Shown here piece by piece: positions 25,515 to 26,040 of a DNA stretch of 26,040 nt. A program made the position numbers and the translations under genes. The DNA lies in assembly GCA_030054235.1 (NCBI GenBank), contig JASGCG010000001.1, forward strand, positions 1 through 26,040. The letters are read 5' to 3'. This DNA comes from Bacteroidia bacterium (GTDB lineage: Bacteria > Planctomycetota > Phycisphaerae > Phycisphaerales > SM1A02). The first letter of the stretch is position 1. Every line of letters starts with the position of its first letter. Below the pieces are notes generated by a model. That model worked only from the letters and a program-made list of their open reading frames with translations. It searched no databases and was not told the origin of the DNA.

Positions 25515-26040
25515 ATGTCCGTGCGCATCGGGATCCACCTGCCCTGTCGATCATGCCGTCATGACCTGAAGGGAGTTGCAGCCTGGGAACGATGCCCCGA
25601 GTGCGGCACGCCGATCATGACCACGCTGGTCGAGTGCACGGATGCGGGCGTGCGAGGCTTGCTCCGCCTGCGCCATCCATGGTCGGTGGCGATCGGACTG
25701 GCGCTCTGCTGCGTGGCGCTCACGCTGTGGTGGACCTGCCTCAGCGGTCCCGCGGGTGCCGCGCGAGCCCTCACCTTTGTCGCCGAGGGCGCACCGCAAA
25801 CGCCGCGCATGGCCACGCTCGTGGCCTCGATCACGGGTGCCGTGGGACTGCTCGCGGCATGCATCGGTGCATGGCTCATGTCCGCCCGGCGCGACGATGT
25901 GCTGGCGCGCGAGTATGGAGCGGTCGTGCCCCGTGCGCTCTGGTGCCTCCCTGCGTGGCTGGCGATCGATGCCCTGCGCATCGCCGGCGAACTGTCGATC
26001 GTCACGCCGCCTTTGGTCGGCCGCGGGTGGTCGATCGCGT
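25515..26040 (+). CDS. Zinc-ribbon membrane protein, N-terminal part
   Basis: The frame is open to the right edge, so only 175 residues are visible. The N-terminus carries a zinc ribbon: CRSCRHDLKG (Cys11, Cys14) and CPECG (Cys27, Cys30). Hydrophobic helices follow at about 54-76 and 98-123, with the start of a third near 139-155. An N-terminal CxxCxxDLxG...CPECG knuckle on a multi-span membrane protein is a recurrent, functionally unassigned architecture in planctomycete genomes. It diverges from moxR with 34 bp between start codons, so the two probably share a control region. No Shine-Dalgarno site is visible. Confidence 0.72.
   Translation, partial: MSVRIGIHLPCRSCRHDLKGVAAWERCPECGTPIMTTLVECTDAGVRGLLRLRHPWSVAIGLALCCVALTLWWTCLSGPAGAARALTFVAEGAPQTPRMATLVASITGAVGLLAACIGAWLMSARRDDVLAREYGAVVPRALWCLPAWLAIDALRIAGELSIVTPPLVGRGWSIA

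Noticed and set aside
23781..25564. Plus-strand frames of 312 and 398 codons over queC and moxR
   Set aside because: Both lie opposite genes with complete catalytic motifs and show only Arg/Ala-rich composition.

Overview
The window is about 26 kb of GC-rich DNA. Its markers point to a planctomycete, most likely of the Phycisphaerae. Two exported proteins end in planctomycete-style dockerin domains, one carries acidic DCNGNG-type repeats of about 32 residues, and there is a membrane protein with an N-terminal CxxC...CPxCG zinc ribbon. GyrB is long with an E. coli-like TOPRIM insertion. I saw no rRNA, tRNA, CRISPR array or insertion sequence. The lineage is inferred from these families, not from a search.

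Layout. 1-3780 (minus): an Ams1-like GH38 alpha-mannosidase followed 9 bp later by a sodium:solute symporter that runs off the left edge, a likely mannoside hydrolysis and uptake pair. 3876-4784 (minus): a DUF481 outer-membrane beta-barrel protein. 4887-11539 (plus): the most distinctive block, a probable seven-gene operon with a Cys-rich small secreted protein, a TolC-like outer-membrane lipoprotein, a membrane-fusion protein, an ABC ATPase, two FtsX-type permeases and a His/Cys-rich lipoprotein. The four joints from TolC to the second permease are ATGA overlaps. It looks like a MacAB-type tripartite efflux pump bracketed by two putative metal-binding exported proteins. 11603-12757: an AAA/DUF4143 ATPase behind an AT-rich promoter with a 38-bp imperfect dyad. 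12779-14478: xylulokinase translationally coupled to a small single-span membrane protein. 14480-15340 (minus): an N-acetylmuramoyl-L-alanine amidase lipoprotein. 15566-18166: gyrB with an intrinsic terminator. 18337-21012: a metzincin-type protease with Asp-rich repeats and a dockerin. 21224-23839: a second large secreted dockerin protein. 25480-23862 (minus): moxR and queC, overlapping by 4 bp. 25515-26040: a zinc-ribbon membrane protein cut by the right edge.

Expression signals. At least five genes have a TANNNT hexamer only 6-9 nt before the start codon and no Shine-Dalgarno sequence, the geometry expected of leaderless mRNAs. Others have clear GGAG/AAGGA sites. Several intergenic regions hold very GC-rich hairpins without a U-tract; only the one after gyrB has a short T-run. 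No stretch over 300 bp lacks a gene. The longest gaps are 15341-15565 (225 bp, divergent promoters), 21013-21223 (211 bp, a hairpin and a leader) and 18167-18336 (170 bp, terminator and promoter).
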